This document shows, piece by piece, positions 21,869-32,664 of a stretch of DNA of 64,000 nt (position 1 is the stretch's first letter; each line of letters begins with the position of its first letter). The translations under genes were made by a program, and so were the position numbers. Location: NCBI GenBank assembly GCA_029204225.1, contig CM055092.1, positions 26,434,122 to 26,498,121 on the forward strand. The letters are read 5' to 3'. The notes beneath the pieces were generated by a model. That model was given only the letters and a program-made list of their open reading frames with translations, was not told the origin of the DNA and did no database searches. Source of the stretch: Diphasiastrum complanatum (lineage: Eukaryota; Streptophyta; Lycopodiopsida; Lycopodiales; Lycopodiaceae).

Positions 21869-22425
21869 TAATATTTTAAGCATTGAGTTGAGAGGACTTA
21901 ATGAAAACTCTATGGAATTTGAATTGTAAAAATATATATATACATTATTTATTTTTAGTGTTTTCAAAATTTGTGGATTTAATGTGATTGGCTTCAAATA
22001 TATTTTGTCGGTTGTTTTCATCAAAGTCGATTTAGACTTTCAAAACACCATAAATGTGTTAAAATTTTTGACATATTTTGAACATTTTTAATTTTCATGA
22101 TTTTATTTAAAGTATATATATACATTTTACAAGGGTTTTTTTTTTTTTTTTTGCAAAAGAGCATATAATTTGCCAAAAAAAATTTGTGGTTTTCATTATA
22201 AATTTTATGAAAAAACATGTTTAGGGCAAAAATTAGAATGTCGAAATGATGCGGAAGATCAACCTGTTGAAGAAAGTGAAGAGAAAATACACTAGTAGTG
22301 ACAAATCAAACCAAGAAGATTAACAAGAATTTTAAGACCCTGACATATTCATCGACAATCTTCAATGGAGTGAAGACACAGATGTCGAATTCTACAGCTA
22401 CACTAAAGAACTGACAATATATCTG
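21869..22425. other. AT-rich low-complexity spacer
   Basis: Long A/T runs (for example a T-run at 22136-22152) and no coding resemblance until the copia linker begins near 22430. Confidence 0.5.
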
Positions 22426-22429
22426 AAAG

Positions 22430-23975
22430 TTATTCAGAATCTAGAGAGAGAATTTTGGAAGCAAGCAATGTCGGAGGAGATCGAATCGATGAAGCAGAAT
22501 CAGGCGTGGGCACTTGAGCCACTTTTCGAAGAAAAAAAAAAAATTCGACTGCAAATGGGTGCATAAAAGAAAGCTTAAATCAGATGAAAATGTCGGACGA
22601 CACAAAGCTCGACTTGTCGCTAAAAGCTACACTCAGAGGTATGGTATCAACTACTTTGATACATACTTTCGAAGTGTCAAGATATCAAGCATCTGACTAC
22701 TCCTCACTTATGTTGTGAAGTATGATATGGAAGTACACCAGATTGATGTAAAGACGGTCTTTCTCCATGGAAACCTAGATGAAGAAATCTTTATGAAACA
22801 GCCTGAAGGATAGAAGACTCAAACAATCAAGACTATGTTTGTTGGATACATCGATGTATCTATGGTGTCAAGTAGGTCTCACAAGCTTGGTACAAGAAGC
22901 TCGACAGTCTTCTGAAGTCTCTAGGCTTCACTCCTACACAACCTGATTATAATGTCTACATAAAAAAAAATAAAAAAGAAGTTTGTGATTTTGACAATAT
23001 TTGTGAATGACTCTCTGATGATAGAAAATGTTTTGATGTTGATTAATGAATCGAATGGTCAATAACTGCAAATTATGAGATCATAGACTTAGGAGAAACT
23101 ACAAAATATTTGGGGCTGCAAATCAAAAGAGACCGAACAAAAGGAGTCATGCATCTGAACCAGACAGAATATGTCGAAAAGATATTGAAACAATACAGAA
23201 TGATCGACTGCAAAGAAAAAGAGACACCAATGATAGCTGGAGCCAGATTGTCAAAGCAGGATTGCCCACACGTACAGATGAGGAGAAACAGAAGATGGAG
23301 AGAATACCATATCAAAATTTGATCGATAGTCTGATGTATCTTACAGTCTGTACAAGACCCGATCTAGCATTTTTTGTCTATTCACTAAGTCAATTCTCCT
23401 CTAATCCTGGCATGCAACATTGGCTGATGGCAAAACGAATACTGCAATATCTGAAAGGCACCCTCAATTTAAGAAAAGACAAATTTATGCTGCAACACTA
23501 CAGTGATGCAAGCTAGGCGAGCTGCAAAAACGACAGCAAGTCCATAACAGGTGGTTGTTCGATAGCATGTGGAACTGCGATCAGCTAGACTTGCAAGAAG
23601 CAAACACTCGTGGCACATTCTTCATGTGAAGTTGAGTACGTAGTATCTTCAAAGGTAAAAAACGAGGTAATGTGGCTGAAGATGATGCTGGAAGGGATTG
23701 ACATACTACATTAGGACCCTTCCATCATGAAGATGGATTCTCAGAGTGCCATTTACTTAGCCCAGGATCGAGTTTTTCACTCAAAAACCAAACATATACC
23801 CATGAAGTACCATCATATTTGAGATCTGATCTCAAAGGGAGAGCTCTGTGTCGAATTCATAAAATCAGAAAATATGATTGTAGATGTGTCGATCAAGCCG
23901 CTAGCCAAACCACTATTTAAAAAACACAAAAGATCGATTGGAATCGGATAACAAAAAAGGTTGCATCATTCAAGA
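22430..23975 (+). pseudogene. Ty1/copia RT-RNase H
   Basis: In plus-strand order: EFWKQAMSEEIESMKQNQAW, then (after an A-run frameshift near 22533) FDCKWVHKRKLKSDENVGRH, KARLVAKSYTQRYGINYFDT, MEVHQIDVKTVFLHGNLDEE, EIFMKQPEG, a badly shifted palm, GLQIKRDRTKGVMHLNQTEY (23110-23200), YQNLIDSLMYLTVCTRPDLA (23295-23360), and an RNase H with HYSDAS and, near the end, a copia-type tail. At least five frame changes and many stops occur. The YVDD site region (about 23000) is destroyed. It ends at a polypurine tract CAAGAGGGAA (23971-23980). Confidence 0.85.
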
Positions 23976-23980
23976 GGGAA

Positions 23981-24406
23981 TGTTGGAGAGCAACCATTTC
24001 TCTAGAATTCCCCGAAAGACTGACAAATCAGCACAGTCATCGACACCAAATTGTTGATCTCAAAACTAGTGCTGAGGACATGACATCGAGCTAAACAAAT
24101 CGTCGGGCAAGTTGAATTATCAGCCTCTTGCTCATCGAACGTGAAGCTTCCAAGCTGCCACACTCGTCCATAAAGTAACGTTACCAGAGAGATAGTTAAC
24201 TAAGAATTTAGGTTCAACTTCTCTTGAGATGATGGTTAAGATGTCTTGTAGTCCCACCTGGTGGGACATAAGTATAGACCAAAATTCAATAGAATAGAAG
24301 GAATGTGGTCTACAAGATGCAAAATAGAGATTTGTAAGAGGAGCGTCAGGCCGCCAATACACGATGCACTACCGACTCACTTTGAAACAAAACAAAAATT
24401 ATAAAC
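23981..24406 (+). repeat. 3' LTR of the copia element ending at 23975
   Basis: TGTTGGAGAGC directly follows the polypurine tract. The end at about 24406 (AAACACA) is a guess from the TG...CA rule; no second copy is present to confirm it. Confidence 0.5.
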
Positions 24407-25430
24407 ACATTCTATTCTTCCAGTTGTGATCTCTGCATTGCATTTTTTGTTATTTAATTGACTGTTGCATTGTCTATGATTGGTCACAATGTATCTAGGT
24501 CTTGTAATGTAATGAACAGTGTAGCGCACTTCCGCACAGAATAGGCGCACACTGCATTCAAGCACCATTTCAATAGAAAAAATGAAGACCATGTAGTTCT
24601 TTGTTGAGTGCCATGCTTCAAGAATCCTTTGGCATAAGTCAAAAATTTCTGGCCACCTAGTAGTATGCATGTTCTTTCCTACGATGTGCTTATCGGTAAC
24701 CATTCTCTATTAGTCAAATATTGTCGCCTCAGATTCTGCTACCAACTCATTATTGTAGAACAAGGTTGCAACAAGTCTTCAGTAGAAAAAAAAAAAATCT
24801 TTGTTCTACAAATATGTCTCATAAATTCTATAAGATCACTAAAGAAGAGGTTGATGAAACACATGATTGCCTTAAGTAGTATTAATTCTGCATGGGTTGA
24901 CAGAATACATGCAATAGAAAATTCGTCAGTCTTCTTCCTCAACATCTTTCTTGATTGGATAGGCTAGCTAATTCCAAATGCATCTTTTTTTGTCCATGCA
25001 TCCGGTGTTGTTGCCTTATACATTTCTCCTTGATGTAGGATAATGGTATCCTTTTGTAACTCTAAAGAGTTGATTAAGACAATGATTTCATCCAAGTCAT
25101 CTAGTTGAGCGTTGGAGTTTCCTTCTGTCGAATCAGTTTGAGCAAGATTGGTAACATTGTCTTGCTGAAGATGGATGGCCATAGATCCATTGGTTTTCTC
25201 TGTGAGCGAAGCACTGGGTACAGTTTCTGATGAACCAAAGTAGTAATGCTCCAAATCAAATAATTCATTGTCCAAATTTGACCACGTCCCGGTCATATCC
25301 ATCTCATCATTATGCTCAAAAAGGGTGTTATTGTATGGGAATCTTAACAACTCATCTTCATTTTGTTGAAAATAGGAATTTTCATCAGTTTGATCTCCAA
25401 AGAAAATATTGTTTTATACACATTGATAGT
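24377..25430 (-). pseudogene. unidentified minus-strand gene, broken
   Basis: Three consecutive minus-strand frames give one plausible protein. 25430-24964 is acidic, with ENSYFQQNEDELLRFPYNNT, FEHNDEMDMTG, ELQKDTIILHQGEMYKATTP and DAWTKKDAFGIS. 24945-24739 has KKTDEFSIACILSTHAELIL and LIEFMRHICRTKIFFFSTED. 24703-24377 has TTRWPEIFDLCQRILEAWHS, FSIEMVLECSVRLFCAEVRY and TVHYITRPRYIVTNHRQCNS. The conserved feel of the pieces across stops points to a formerly functional protein. It may be related to the remnant at 6020-6720. I cannot name the family. It sits downstream of a gypsy Gag region on the same strand but does not resemble protease or reverse transcriptase. Confidence 0.4.
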
Positions 25431-25550
25431 TAGTAGTAGTTTTGACCCATGAAACTCACATATCAGCATGCTTGAAGGATAATCACAAGAAACCTATTGT
25501 TGATATTGAGACAAGACAGCTACAATTTCTTGATTCCATTTAATCCTTCA

Positions 25551-27562
25551 TCAATTGAAAAAATTTTCTTTGAAATACTTTTGTTTAAACCAGCACCTTC
25601 GTTGAATATTCATATGTTGATGTTGATTTGTCTTTGACGAATTGCTCACACCCTTGTAACAGGAACTAGGAATGGTCATTATACTCCCATATCTGGTATT
25701 GTCTCTTGTCTGTAACCCAGTGGTTCCAACAATTGGTTTATCAATAGCAGCACTAGACAATTTTGTCTTCGCGATTTTTTCATCTTCTTTCTCAAAAGTG
25801 ATCACCTTCACTGTAGGAGCAGTCTTTAGTTTAGCGTCGATGATTTCCTTTGCTTCTGCCAAGATATCTTTTGCAAATAACTTCGCAACATCACGGTCAT
25901 AGTTAGGGTCATCCTTGAGATCTTTTTTAGTTGTGGATTTGTTCGTTATCTTGCTAGAAGATTTCGTCTTTGCGAATTTTCTGCGCTTTGTCGAAGATTT
26001 CTAATCAGGTTTCGAGGAGCTTTTGCCTCTCGTGGTGACTTTAAAATCTTTTCCATGTCACTTGGCTAGGATTGATCTTCAGTCTTTGTCAATTTTCCTT
26101 TAATAACGTCAATTCTCTGTATAACAGCATCTGTCGCAGCTTTCGCTTTCGTGTCTGCAGCAGCTGGTGTTGCTACATACTGATATTTGGGTCGCAGATT
26201 GTGCGGCTGAGGGCAGTCAGGATACTTGTGACCAGGTTCTCTGCAATTCGAGCATAATGGTACGTAACCAATTGGCTTCTGTGGTTGAGGACAGTCAGGA
26301 GAAAAATGTCCCGGCTCTCCACAATTGTAGTAGTTGCACGAAATTGGTTTATTTGAGGTTTGAGACTTCGCTGGTCCAACAAATTCAGGAGAATTATGTC
26401 TTCTTGGTGCAAATTTGGGTCTGTCCTGCTGGGCTGATGCTGCAGTACCCTGTACATAGTTAGTAGTTGCATCATTCTGAAAAATAAAAAGTACCTCCTG
26501 GGCAGGATCTTCAATGTATTTGACATTACCAGAAGTGCAGTCTTCCTTGGTTTTATACACCACATTCCTGAGTTAGAAGAAAATACCTTTGGTCTTTTAT
26601 CTGCAACTTCTCAGACTTGCACTTTCAAGTCATTAAATTTTTTATTAAGGTCAGCCATATTACTTTTCCAAAGCTTTTCCACTTTGGAAGTTGACGACTT
26701 ATCCTCGACAACTTTTGTCTCGTCCTTTCATTTAGTTCGTCGTTTATTCTTTTTCTCTCCTTTGTCAGCATCTGATTCTGATGAATCGCTACTTTTAGAT
26801 TTCGAGCTTGAAGAACTACTACTGGAATCAGAATCAGAATCATCATCGCTGTCACTGAAATCAGTCAGACTTTTGAGATTTCTTCGTTGATCGTCGTTTT
26901 CGTGCTAATTTTGAAGTCTCAAAATTTTCTGCACTAGCTATAATAGCTGCTAAGGAGTTCATGTCCCCTTGTCTACAGTATCGATCAATCTTTGGTGGTA
27001 GACCAGCCAAAAACCATTCGATTTGCATATCCACGGGATATACACCGGTTAGTTTTCCTATGAGGTTTTTAACCTTACGTATATATTTGCGAAAAGATTC
27101 TTTACTCTTCTTCTGAACATTGTTCAGTCGTCCAAAAATTATAGATTTGTAACCTGTCTCTCTGAACTGGTTCAGAAACGCATCTTTCAACATGTACCAA
27201 GTTCCTACACGGTCTGGTTCTACCTGAGTATACCAGATACGCGTCTGCTTTCTTAGCAGACCAGGGAAAATTCGTAGTTTGTCTACGTCAGTTCCCTCAT
27301 GATTCAGATTGGCTATTGACTCAAATTGTGAGACATAGATATTTGCATCATCGGAGCTGGTCCCTTTAAAATAATCATATCTAATTTTAGAGATAGAAGT
27401 GAAGCGTGCAGCAGGACCCTCCATACCAAAGCTAATTAGGAGTTCAAGTAACTGAGCAGTGATTTCGTCTAGATTTTTACAACTAGTACTTTCACTCTGT
27501 CTTCGTAAAAACTCCTCTCTAAGCTTCCGGTATCTTTCTAATCTCGATTCTCTATCTGACAT
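25551..27562 (-). pseudogene. Ty3/gypsy Gag with zinc knuckles
   Basis: The start is at 27562, 53 bases inside a primer-binding site. Residues 1-233 (27562-26861) form a retrotransposon Gag core: RIWYTQVEPDRVGTWYMLKD, AFLNQFRETGYKS, SKESFRKYIRKVKNLIGKLT and WFLAGLPPKIDRY. A frame change near 26865 leads into an Asp/Ser tract and a basic KKNKRRTK (26840-26720). The zinc-knuckle block follows at 26563-26066: YYNCGEPGHFSPDC, whose first Cys is Tyr, and CSNCREPGHKYPDC, a perfect CX2CX4HX4C. The final frame (25862-25551) is a Lys/Glu-rich linker. Gag builds the particle and binds RNA. Protease and polymerase are not found downstream, so the element is truncated near 25500. Confidence 0.88.
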
Positions 27563-27614
27563 ACATTAGAGATGGAAAATGGATCTTCAGATTTCTTATA
27601 ACTTTCCTAAACTA

Positions 27615-27632
27615 TCCCCAGCAACGGCGCCA
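27615..27632 (-). promoter_or_regulatory. gypsy primer-binding site
   Basis: The minus strand reads TGGCGCCGTTGCTGGGGA, differing by one base from the TGGCGCCGTTGCCGGGG site typical of Athila/Tat-type plant gypsy elements. It begins nine bases inside the LTR end at 27641. Confidence 0.88.
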
Positions 27633-27640
27633 AAAATTGT

Positions 27641-28891
27641 TGTATGTCGTGCTATACCAACAGGTTTAATATAGATTTTGTAGTGAAAAATATCGTTCCC
27701 ACAGAGGATAGCGTTAGAAAATTATGTTTTTAGTGTAATTATGGCAGGTGGTTTTGAATGTTATTCTGGTTGTCGACAGACATTAAAAAGTAACCAGTAT
27801 TACTTATATTTGGAATGGGTAATGTTAATGAATTCAGAACAACAATCTGGCCTCTATCGAATTGAAGGAAACGCGTTCTACAAATGAAATGTTATCAGAG
27901 TAGTACAGCAGACTACTCTCTGGCTAACTAAGGTGTCAACAGAGAATCGGAAATTGTTTGTTGTATTCAAGACTGCGCAGACAATTAATTGATCGAGTTT
28001 GCGAACTATTCGTTCCTAGACAATAGTCCTCAACAACTAAAGCCCAACTTAATGGTTAAAGAGCACGTTAGAAACTTATGTCAATGCTAATCAGGAAAAC
28101 AGATCAGAGACTCAATTCTTCAGACAGGGACTGTCATCTCATTTGTATACATACAACTTAATTCAATGATCGTGCTAGACTGCACAAAGATAGTCATTAT
28201 TCGAGTGTCGAAAAGAAAGTATTCGCGACAGATGAATAAGATGACTTTAAGACAGTTCTTTAGAGCATGCTTTACGGAAACACAACAAACGACTGTAATG
28301 CACTAGAGCGTCTGTCTAATCAGAGAGTAATTCATGAAATGCGTTAGAGATTGTTAGCAGACTCAAGATCACTCACACTCAGTAGTGCGGAGAATAGAGA
28401 TAAGGGAGAATAACTCACAGAACTCTATTCACTTCTTCAATCTCTTACATAAGCATAAACTCTTCTCTCTCGATGATTGAGACTGAAGTGTGAGATCAAT
28501 ATATGTTCTACGGGGTGAACAAACACACCTCTTAAACAATAGGTGTGTCGCTCTCGCGAAAAGGCTATAGTTAATAATTAAACTGAAAATACGTTCAACT
28601 ATACCATAAGAGGTATACTTAACTATGAGTTAAAGTTACTCTAGTTTAACTTGTCTTTTCATAACTAGTCGTTTCGTATGGACGACCTAGTTAAGGGTTA
28701 TCCAAGGCAATGTCTTTTATTATTAAAGGTCTAGCCCTTAATTTATAAGACAAGTACCTAGGAGATATATTCTCAAAAAATGACTTAGGCCTCTTCATGA
28801 ATTATACTTAACCAGCTCATATCTTCATTTTTGAGTATATTATGCCATATTTATGTTGATATTCAATTTTTGACAGTTGCGTGGCATCACA
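27641..28891 (-). repeat. gypsy LTR B, inverted relative to LTR A
   Basis: On the minus strand it starts TGTGATGCCACGC at 28891 and ends CACGACATACA at 27641, length 1,251 bp. It is strongly similar to LTR A throughout, with an extra ~200 bp around 28158-28368. It is followed by a primer site and Gag. It is preceded on the same strand by a purine-rich TTGGGAGATG and a coding-like frame (29114-28887), so internal sequence appears on both sides. Confidence 0.9.
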
Positions 28892-29114
28892 CATCTCCCA
28901 AGTTAAGCAAACTTAATATTTGCTCTTCAAAAAAATCCACCCACCAATGTCGGTCAAACTCATCAAAAAATTGGTATGCGGCTTTAATGGTTGTTTCCAA
29001 AAAGTTTAAAGCCGCAAATGGATCAACTGGATGACGTTCTCTTTGAGCATTTTGCTCTTCCATTGTAGAAGCTAGGTGACACAAAAGTGCAAGCTTAACT
29101 TGAGAAGAAGACAC
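28887..29114 (-). pseudogene. C-terminal end of an unidentified element ORF
   Basis: A 75-codon minus-strand frame reads MSSSQVKLALLCHLASTMEE, then DPFAALNFLETTIKAAYQFF, then DEFDRHWWVDFFEEQILSLL. It ends a few bases from the polypurine-like tract and LTR B start. Position and Trp/Phe-rich character resemble the C-terminal domain of the E1 third ORF, but no alignment is convincing. It could be the tail of another divergent third ORF. Confidence 0.35.
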
Positions 29115-29239
29115 ACTTTGTAAGAAATGAACTCCATCAGTTGATAATCATTCTGTAGAGCTTGAAAATTGCTTTGCCCACAACAATGTGATGCCACCAA
29201 TATTATTTTCAATTTTGAACTGATGTTGAATACTGATAT

Positions 29240-29815
29240 CATTTATTGGTGTAGTGCAATGTTCCTCCGCCGTTTTATGAGGTACATTCAGGCTACAAAG
29301 CACTACGCTTTGAGCTACAATGGTAATACAGAAGTTCCACTCAAATTGACCACCTATTTAGATTCATACTGGGCAAAAGACGTGGATACATAGCAGATTA
29401 TATTTGTTTCCTTGCAGGAGGACCCATTTCATCGAACAACAGAAAGCAGAAATGCATTTTGTTGTTCTCATAGAATCTGAATACGTTGTAGCTACATCAG
29501 TAGTGAAGAAAATAATGTGGCTCAGAAGGCTGCTGCAGAATCTACAATTCCCACAGATCGGTCCAACAATACTCCAGTGCGACAATCAGAGTTGCATGGC
29601 TCTATCTCTAAACCCACGAACTCATAAAAGAACTAAGCATATAGAAATTTAATCTCATTTTCTTAGAGAGAAGGTTCAGAACCAAGATGTTGTACTAAGT
29701 TACTGTCATATAGATAATATGTTGATTGATATTTTGACAAAGCCATTGTCTAGAGATAAACATTCTACTTTAGTAGATATGTTAAATTTCAATTGTAGTT
29801 CAAATTCGTAGCAAT
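29240..29815 (+). pseudogene. Ty1/copia RNase H
   Basis: In plus-strand order: LRRFMRYIQATKHYALSYNG, YLDSYWAKDVDT then a stop, a shifted segment with FLAGGPIS, ESEYVVATSVVKKIMWLRRL, LQCDNQSCMALSLNPRTHKR, TKHIEI then a stop, SHFLREKVQNQDVV and IDILTKPLSRDKHSTLVDML. These are the canonical blocks of copia RNase H, including the Asp and Glu metal ligands. Several frameshifts are present and all upstream pol is missing. Confidence 0.88.
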
Positions 29816-29829
29816 AAGCTTAAGGGGAG

Positions 29830-30694
29830 TGTTGGAATTTAATCTAACTCCTACTCATCCTAACAGTCCTTATTCCTTCTCAATTTTACTCTCTCAAATG
29901 AAACCTACAAGAAATGAATTGTTTTACAACAGTCTACATTTTTAGACTGATTGTCGCTACAATCTGCATTTTTCCTTGCAAATATTGATAGGTGAAAACC
30001 CAACACCCGACATTGTCGTAATTTTACCTTCAAGTTTTCATGAGCAGCTAAGTGTTTTGTGACTTTGTGCTAAGTCGACTTTTTTAGGCCATTTCAGACA
30101 CTTCCAGAAATGCAACACTGTTTCACGAAAAATGCAAAAAATGCGACACTGCATTTTTACATGCAGTTTCTAACACGCGACAATTGGCGAAACATGCTAC
30201 ACTACAGTTCTACACAGGCAAAAAACTTGACACTGCCATTTTACATGGGATTTTACACAGGCGACACTCTACAGAAATACACAGTATTCCAAGTACAGAC
30301 TCTCTACATCTTCACGTTCCAATAACAACTGTTCTGATTAGTCAGTTAATCAGCTATTAAGCGATCTTGTAAATGTAAAAAAAAATAGAGTTATGCAAGA
30401 TCTTCTAGTCGCTATATATGTAAAATGAGCAATTGAAGAGAAGGAGTAGATGACAGAGATCAAACGACCAGAACGGATCTTTTAGTAGCTGACTCCTCAG
30501 AGTTACTGATTATATATAGAGAGAGATATTCAAAACTTTAGCAATTGTTTGAATCTGTAAGTAAGATCATGCGCTTATCAGCGCAATTGTATTGTGATTT
30601 GATCGTTGTGTTTTACAACATAATTATACAGATTCGCTACTGTTCTACATCTTTGCATTCTTGTTGAAGGAAATTAACTCTCATTCCTCTTACA
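29830..30694 (+). repeat. copia 3' LTR
   Basis: A polypurine tract TAAGGGGAG (29821-29829) precedes TGTTGGAATTT. The proposed end is CTCTTACA at 30694. It contains degenerate units around GCGACACTGCATTTTTACAT (30139-30250) also found in the solo LTR at 9001-10060. The Ec element inserted four bases beyond its proposed end. Confidence 0.65.
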
Positions 30695-30697
30695 CAA

Positions 30698-30702
30698 ACA
30701 TC
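30698..30702. repeat. target-site duplication ACATC, left
   Basis: The ACATC here is repeated at 35682-35686, immediately outside the TG/CA ends of the copia element 30703-35681. Confidence 0.92.
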
Positions 30703-31679
30703 TGTAGGAAAAATAGTAATTATTCTTCCATAGAAAACATGATGCAAGTTTAAATAAATTAAATTGATATCAGTGTCTTCAATCGGGATTGTATCTGATC
30801 TATGTACCGATAGAACAATATTAGTTCTAATCGAATATGCGTGTGAAAATTATATGCAAAAGTAAGAGATAAGTAAGACAATTTAGACAATAAGAAACTA
30901 TTGATCAAAAATGAATTTTTATAACTCTGAATCAGATTCATCAATATACATCTCTTGCTGTCTTATCTTGTTGTTGTGTCTCTGATTGAGTGAGTGTGTT
31001 ACAATGAGTAGTGCATGTGTATTTATATTGCTATAGGACAGGTCTTTTGGCCTTTTATTTACAGGTGTTTTGGCCTTTCAATGTTGTAACAGTAGATATC
31101 TAACTGTTTACGACGGTTGATATTCAAATAGACGCTCTGTTTCTAGGGTCGAATAAATTTTGTTCATGAATTATTCGCGACAGTCCATCTCTTTGTCTCA
31201 GCTTCGTGTTTCGCAAATTGTTCACGACACTTGTCTCTTCGTGACATTTTTGTCTTTCGTGAATTGTTCACAACAGATGACAATTCTTGAGCTTGAAGAA
31301 GAAATCTAGAGTATTTTGCGAACTGTTCGAGATAGTTTCGCGACAGGTGAGCTTGAAAAATAGTCCAAAAGATTTTGTGAATTGTTCATGACAATTTTGC
31401 AAGATATAGATCTTGAACAAGAAACAAAATATTTTGTGACAATATTCTGTTCGAGAAACTTTCGAGTTTCAATAAGAAAGCCACGAGCTTCTACAAAAAA
31501 ATGTTTTGCGAATCTTTTGAGTTGACTGCAAGACAAATTTTGCAAATCCTTTGCGAATCTTTCAAGTTGGTCACGAATAGAAATGTTTCGAGTTCACATT
31601 CATTTTTTTTTCATCCTTTGTCAAGTAAACTACGCACTTTGTTAGTAGAATCAAGATCTCTCTGATCAGTTGTTCTACA
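30703..31679 (-). repeat. 3' LTR of copia element Ec
   Basis: It reads TGTAGAACAACT at 31679 to TTTTTCCTACA at 30703 on the minus strand, following a polypurine tract CTTTGAGAGGGAGC (31693-31680). Relative to the 5' LTR most CG dinucleotides of its TTCGCGAA-type motifs have become TG or CA. Confidence 0.93.
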
Positions 31680-32661
31680 GCTCCCTCTCAAAGTAGGCAG
31701 TTGGATTAACCCCAATCTTCTTCGCTGCTTCTCGAACAAAGCTTTACTGAGTGGCCTTGTAAAGATATCGGCTGTCATTTCCTCTATGGGTATGAAGACT
31801 GTCTTCAATATTTTCTTCTCGACTAAGTCCTGAAGTACATGATCCTTGATAGCAATGTGCTTCATCTTTGAATGAAATACATGATCTTTCGTAAAATAGA
31901 TTGCTGAAGTGTTATCCCTTAACAAGACATAAGATTCAGAAATAGATTCATCAAATCCTTCCAACATCTGCCATCTTGGCTACTGCTACATATTCTGCTT
32001 CGTTTTTGAATGAAATACATGATCTTTCGTAAGATAGATTGCTGAAGTTTTATCCATTAACAAGACATGAGTTTCAAAAATAGATTCATCAAATCCTTCC
32101 AACATCTGTTTGATCTAGATAAGCTCATTTTCCATCTTGGCTGCTGTTACATATCCTGCTTCACAAGAAGATTGAGCTACTGCTGTTTGCTTCTTGCTAA
32201 TCCAGAGTATGGCTAAGCCAGATGCTTGAAAATACTTTTGCTATCATCCTTCATGGATGCCCAACTTGTGTCACTATAAGATTCGATGTGAAATCCAACT
32301 TCCTTCGAATAACATAGCCCTTGGCTTTTTGTTGGAGATATTTTAGTACTCTCTTTGGAAACTTCCAATGCAATAATCCTGAGTTCTGATTATATTGGAT
32401 CAGCCTGTATACTGCAAATGCTATATCAGGTCTGATGTTGTCTGCTAGATATAACAAAGATCCAATCAGCCTACGATAGGGTGTTTTGGCCATTCGTTCC
32501 TCTTCTTCGAGAGTCTGTGGACAATCTACCTTGTTCAGTACTGTTTTAGGTATCATGGGAGTATGCACACCTTTGCATTCGAGCATGTTGAAGTCTTCAA
32601 TGATCTTTTGAGTGTACTTTTGTTGGTGAAGATACAACTTACCACCTTCAAAGTCTCTCAT
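31611..32661 (-). pseudogene. Ec RT C-terminus and RNase H
   Basis: The frame 32661-32251 starts MRDFEGGKLYLHQQKYTQKI and runs through MIPKTVLNKVDCPQTLEEEE, RRLIGSLLYLADNIRPDIAF and LHWKFPKRVLKYLQ: the thumb and connection of copia RT with the start of RNase H. RNase H continues in broken frames to 31967-31611, with VLLRDNTSAIYFTKDHVFHS and MTADIFTRPLSKALFEKQRR. Between them (32165-31868) a ~140-bp segment encoding the metal-ligand region is tandemly duplicated and diverged. The final frame reads through into the LTR. Confidence 0.88.
31868..32165 (-). repeat. segmental tandem duplication in Ec RNase H
   Basis: Plus-strand unit TGAATGAAATACATGATCTT... starts near 31868 and again near 32007. 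The second unit contains about 29 bases (TTTGATCTAGATAAGCTCAT onward, near 32108) missing from the first. The duplication disrupts the RNase H reading frame. Confidence 0.8.
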
Positions 32662-32664
32662 GAT

